Shown here: one piece after another, positions 30,001 through 36,000 of the stretch
How positions within the stretch are numbered: position 1 is the first letter of the stretch
How the letters are laid out: every line of letters begins with the position of its first letter
The notes under the pieces: model-generated
Databases searched by the model: none
Seen by the model: only the letters and a program-made list of their open reading frames with translations
What the model was told of the DNA's origin: nothing
Translations under genes and position numbers: made by a program
NCBI RefSeq assembly: GCF_000802305.1
Contig: NZ_JTDK01000006.1
Span: forward strand, 124,001 to 188,000
Direction: 5' to 3'
DNA from: Microbacterium mangrovi
GTDB taxonomy: Bacteria; Actinomycetota; Actinomycetes; Actinomycetales; Microbacteriaceae
Length of the DNA stretch: 64,000 nt

Positions 30001-33000
30001 GTAGGAGGCGACTCCGCCGGCCACGGTGCGCTCGACCCAGACGTCCCCGTGCAGAAGGATGCCCGCCACCGAGACGTCGAGCCCGGTGGCTCCGACGCGC
30101 ACCGTTCCGGCGAGGATGCCGCCGTGGTCGGCGCCGTCGGTGTTGAGCTGGACGGTCAGCGAGGTCGCGGTGGTGGAGACGCCGGGAAGGTGCAGGGCGG
30201 GCGTCCCGGTGAAGCTGCCCCACACGCCGGAGGCCGCAGCGGTCAGCGTGGCCGACACGCCCGTGAGGGTGGCGATCCCGTCGCCGAACACCAGCGTGCC
30301 GTCGGCGACCGACACGCTGGTGATGCCGGATGCCTGCGTGAACGACAGCGTCCCGGTCAGCCGCTGCCCGGCCACGGTGAGCGTGACGTCGCCGCCGGTC
30401 AGCTGGAGGGAGGCGCCGGCCGCGGCGGGAAGAACGATCGCCACCGGGGTGGACCCCGCCGTCACCGTCTCGTCGACGGCCGCGGTCGTGGTGTTGATCC
30501 GCACGCCGAGGACTCCGGTCAGCGCGACGCCCGGAACGGCGAGGGTGATCACCCCGGCGAACACGGCGGCGATGCCCGCGGCGGAGGCCACGAGCCCGCC
30601 GGTTCCGCCGGTCAGGGACACGACGGGCGCACCGACCGGACCGAGCGCGAGCTGCGCGTTCGCGATGGCCGCCCGCACGACGGTGTGTCCTGCGGCATCC
30701 ACTCCGCGTTCGAACGTCAGGTCGGCCTGCAGCGCCTGCCCCGCGACGGTGATGGTGGTCCCGGCGGCCGAGATCCGCAGGAACGGCCCGCCCGGCAGCG
30801 TGCCGGCCGCGGCGCTGCCGGTGTTGATCGCGACGGCGACGGTGGTGGCGAACTGCAGCGCGGTCAGGTCCGAGGAGATGCCGGCGGTGAGCGTGCCGGC
30901 GACGCCGGTCGCCGCGACGGTCAGCGCACCGGCGACGTGGTCCAGCGCCAGCAGGTCGGTCGCGCCGGCGGTGACCGCGAACGTGCCACCGGTCACGGCG
31001 ATGGTGGTCTGGACCGCTCCGGCGGCGGTCGTCCGCGACACCGTCAGGGAGGCGAAGACGATCGCCTGCCCCGCCAGCGTCAGGCTCACGTCGGTGCCGC
31101 TGATGGAGACGTGAGGCGTGGTGCCGGTGCTCAGGTCCAGCGTGAGTGCGCCGTCGTACGCCAGGCCGGGGACGGCGACGTGCAGTGTTCCGCTGAGGCT
31201 CGCGGTCGCGGCGGAGCCGTCGAGCGTGAGGGTCCCGGAGCCGTCCGTGAAGGTGGCCGTGGCGCCCTGCCCGTCTCCGAAGGCGAGGACGAGGTGGCTG
31301 ACTGTCACCGTGTAGCCCGCGGCGGTGCGCACCAGCGCGAGGTCGGCGGTCATCCGCTGACCGAGCACGGCGAGGGTCAGTCCCGTGCCGGTGAGCGACC
31401 CCGCCTCGCCGGCGCCGAAGGCGACCGTGACGTCGCCGGATCCGTCGGCGAGGGCGATCGTGGTGCTGACGGCGCCGGTGAACTGGTTGACGCGGGCGTG
31501 GAACGCGCCGGTGAGGGCGACGCCGGTCCACCCGCCGAGCGCGACCGTGCCGGCGGCATCCACCGCGACCCGGGTCGCGGACGACGTCGAGCGCACGTAG
31601 ACGCCGACGACGGCGTCCGACACGGTGAGGCCGCCGCCGAGGTCGAGCGAGAGGCCGCGGCCGGCGAGGGCGATGCCGATCGTCCCCGCGGCGGTGTCGA
31701 TGTCCAGGCGCCCGGCGAGGGTGGCGGTCACCAGCCCGGTGGCGACCACGGTCGCGGCGACCGAGCCGCTCACGCCTCCGGCGGCGAACGTCAGGATGCC
31801 GGTGCCTCCGGTCAGGGCGACGGTCTCGGTCGTTCCGGCCGCGAGGGTGACGGCCAGCCCGCTCACCGTGACGGTGGTCCCGGAGGCCGTGGCGGCGCCG
31901 GTGGCCGTGCCGGTGAGCGTGGTCCCGGCCAGCGCCAGCTGCACGCTGCCCGCGAGGGAGAGCCCGCCGGCGGTGGTGTAGGTCACCGACACGTCCCCGA
32001 GCGTTGCGGCGCCGCCCGCCAGGGTGAGGCTCCCTCCGGTGAGCGAGACCAGCAGATCCCCGGTGTCGGAGTACGAGACGATCTTCAGGGCGCCGCCGCC
32101 GATCCCGGCGAGGGTGCCGAAGGCCGCGGTGACCCCCGTGGCCGTGATCGTGAGATCGGGGCCGGTCTGGGTGACACGCGCCGTCGCGATGTGCAGGCCG
32201 GCGATGGTCGTGGAGCCGCCCGCGACCGCGACGTCGAATCCGGTGGTGGCGTCGCCGATCGTGATCGAGAGCACCCCGGCATCCAGCGCGGCGGCGTTCG
32301 TGAGCGTGTAGGTGACGGCCAGCGGTGCGGATGCCGTCACGGTCGTGCCGCCGGCGGCGAACGCGAGTCGGAAGGTGCCGGACAGGGTCGCGCTGCCGCT
32401 GTACGGCGCCGTCGCCGTCAGCGATCCGATGGTGAGCGTGACGCCCTGGAACGTGACGGCGGAGCCGAGCGACAGGTCGCCGAGATCGTGGGTGTAACCG
32501 CCGGCGAGGAACGCCTGCAGCTGGGCGACAATCGCACCGACGATTCCGGCGAGCGGCGAGCCGGCGACGTAGTCGGAGAAGTGGGGGAGCGCGGCCGACA
32601 CGGTCCCGTCCGCAGCGGAGCTCGTGATCGCCTGGACAGTGCCGTCGGGGGCGACGTACCAGATGCGCGTGCCCGGCTGGGCGACGGCGATGGTGAGGAC
32701 CGGTGCGATCGCGAACGTCGTGATCGCCGCTCCGGTGCGGGCGTCGTAGGCGCGCAGGTCGTAGACGGCCGAGGCCGAGAGGATGCCGTCGACGACGTCG
32801 TGGCGGGCGGTGATGGTGACCCAGGCGTCCGCCGGCAGCGAGCCGGGGGCGAAGACGAGGGTCGCTCCGTCGCGGGAGATCGTGCCGCCGCGTGCCGCGG
32901 AGACGAGCACCGCACCCGCAGGCGGCTGGAATGCCGGCGTCTGCAGGGGGCGCGAGACGGTGAGGACCGCGGCGGGGTCGAGGAGGGTGATGGGTGCGTC

Positions 33001-36000
33001 GCGCACGACGCGGGCGGTGGACGGGTCATCGACGGTGCCGTCGGCCGGGGGACCGCGTCCGGCGTGCAGCGTGACGTCGGAGCCGGCGATCACCGGGTTG
33101 GCGACGGTGACGATCGCTCCCCGCGGCGCGGCGGGAAGGACGCCGGCGCCGGCGGTCGCGGAGTCGGAGCCCGACGCCGAGCTCCCGCCGCTGACGGTCG
33201 CAGTGACGCGGACGACGTCGCCGGACTGCAGCGGGCTCGCGCCGCCGGACCCGCCGCGGACGGATGCGGCGGCCCACGCGCCGACCACGGCGGCGGCGAT
33301 GCCGTGCACCGGGGTTGATGCCGGGAAGGCGGCCGCGATCGCGTTCGCCTGGACCCCGCCGAGCGCCCCGAGGATTCCCACCGGCGCGGCGACCCGCAGC
33401 GTCTCGGCCGCGGTGACGGTGGCGGCGGAGACCGAGCGTTCGGTCGCGTCGATCGTGGTCCGGCCGGCGACGACGGCGCCCCGTCCGAGCGTCGCGGCCA
33501 CGTCGTGCGAGCCGACGACGAGCGCGGCTCCGGCCCCCGTCGCGCGGGCCGTGGCATCCTGCGCCGCGCGCAGCACGAGGCTTCCGGAGAGGGCGAGGGG
33601 CGCACCGCTGCCGACGGTGGCGCGCGTGCCGACGGTCGAGGAGACGAGCGCCCACCCGTTGCCGCCGGACGCCTCGGCGGTGTGCCGGGTGCCGGCGGTC
33701 ACCGCGAGGTCTGTCGCACCGGCGAGGGTGCTCCGGTCGGCGACGGCGCTCTGCGTCACGTCGTTCACCACGAGCGCGGACACACCGCCGGTGCCCGACG
33801 CGGAGCCGGTGAACTCGGATTCGGCGTGGAGCGTGGCGGCGGTGTCGCCGAGGGTCAGGTGCGCGCCGGATGCGACGGCGGCGATCGTCTCGAGGAATGC
33901 GCGTCCGACCGCGACGGCGTCTGCATCGGGGGCGGCGGCCAGGGCGGGCGCCGCGAGGGCGGAGACTGCGGGCGCGGCCCCGCCGGAGCCGGAGGCCGTG
34001 ACGCGCAGCGAGCCGCTAGAGGTGGCCAGCAGCACCAGCTGCGCGGCGGTGATGTGCTGGTCGCCCTCGACCACCGCGTGCGTCAGCCGGAGGAGGTCGG
34101 CATCGGCGATCCCGACCGTCTCGTCGCCGACGGCGATCGCCGTGGCGGACGCGTCGTTGCGCGCTTCCAGCCGGACGGCACCGGGAGTCGTGAAGCTGGA
34201 CGCCCCGGTCACCGTCGTGAGGGCGGACGACGAGTTCCGCGCGCTCGCGGACCGCCCGGAGGCGGAGGCCTGCGACGTCGATGTGCTGCGCAGCACGATG
34301 TCGCCGCTCGCGTTCAGCACGCCGTCGTGCACGGTCACGGCGGCGGCGGAGGACGCGTGCGCCCCCGTGCGGCGCGCCGCCTCGGCGCTCAGCGTGATCG
34401 TCCCGCCGGCGAGGGCGGCGCCGTCGACGACGACGGATGCCGCGGCATCCCGGTCGGTCGCGGCCGCGTCGCCGGCGAGGAAGGTGATCGCGCCGTCACC
34501 GTCGTCCGAGCGGGTGTCGACCGTCGTGCCGGGGCCGACCCGCACCGACCGCGCCGAGATGGTCAGATCGGCACCGGGGAGGCGCGCGTCGCCGGTCACC
34601 GAGACGGTGCCCGTGCCGGTGATGAGGGCCGACAGCCGCGGCGCGAGGAACGTCAGGTGCGCCAGCGCGGTGTCCAGCCCGAGGTGCCCGTCGACACCGG
34701 AGAGCACGGCGTCGCCGATGCCGGTGATGGCGAGGGCGTCGGCGGCGTCTTCCAGTCCCACCGCGAGTCCGGCGAGGCCGGACAGGTCCACGGTGAACGA
34801 GCTTCCCGGTCCGGTTCCCCGGACGACGACGGCGGTGATGCCGCCCGCGTCGAGCGAGATCGACGGCCCGCCGGTCGTGCTGAACACAAGGCGACCGCCA
34901 CGGAGCGCGAGACGCCCGGCCGCGGCCTGCGCGGTGGTCAGGGCGAGCGTCGCCGTGGAGCCGGTGACCGACCACCCCTGCGCGGCGCTTCCGGAAGTCA
35001 CGGACGGGTCGACGGTCGGCACCGGGACGGGTGCTCCGGCGGACGCGCCGTTCGCGGGGGAGCCGGTGGCGTCGTCGGTGCCCGGCGAGGCCGGCGCGTG
35101 GTCGGTCGTGCCGGGCCCGGTTGCGGGCGCCGTCGGCGGCGCCGGTGCGGCCGGTGCGGTGCTCGGCTGCGGTGCGGCAGGCGGTGCCGGAGCGGCCGGT
35201 GCGGGCAGCAGCGCGGCATCCACCGCGTGGGTCTCGCCCGGCGCGAGCGTCTCGGCCATCAGGCCGCTGCTGTGCTCGGCGCCGAGCGCGTGTCCGATCT
35301 CGTGCCGCACCGTCGTGATGAGGCTCATGCGCGACCAGCCCCAGCCGGCCGCGTCGTCGTCGATCGTGATCGTCGTGCCGGAGGTCTGCCCCAGGGTGGT
35401 GCCGGACAGCGAGCCGACCGACGCGCTGATCGCCGGGACGTCCGCGCCCGCGGCCTTCCACTCGGCGGTTGCCTGCGCCACCGCGGCAGCGAGGTCGGCG
35501 TCGCTCAGCCGGGCATCCGGTCCGACCGGGTCGGACGGGAGGGCGGCTGCCTCCAGGTGCGTGGGTGTCGGGTCGGGGGCCGGCGTGGTCGTCGGGCTCG
35601 CGCTCGGAGCGGGGGTGGGATTCGTCGTGACTCCGGTCCCGTTGCCCGACACCGACGCGCCGCCGTGGTCCATCGGGCACGAGATCGATGCCGGGTGCCC
35701 CGGCGTTCCCCCGACGGTCGTGCACTGCGACGTGGACAGGGCCTTGGCGAGCGCGGCGAGGGCTTCCTGCAGCTTCGCGTTCGCCTGCGCCTGCGCGGCG
35801 GCGGCGCGCTCCTTCGCGGTGACGGTCGCGCGGACGGCGGACTGGCGCGCGTGCTGCACCTGTGTGATCCGGGCCTGCCGCAGCTGCTGCTGCTGTGCGG
35901 CGCGGATCGCGGCATCCCGGGCCGTGACGGCCTGGTCGATGAGGGCGCGTGCACGGTCGGGAGAGAGCACGTGCACCGTGACGACGCGCGCTCCGCGGAG

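Noticed and set aside
24443..31531. Arg-rich long minus-strand frame inside the giant gene
   Set aside because: It is another register of the same strand; it lacks hydrophobic cores or motifs and ends at ordinary stops, while the repeat-bearing frame is continuous.
220..33318. Very long open frames on the plus strand across the giant gene (for example 5731-16104 and 17590-33318)
   Set aside because: They are antisense to a coherent secreted protein with recognisable domains; their translations are low-complexity Arg/Gly/Ala/Asp strings, as expected for shadows in very GC-rich DNA.
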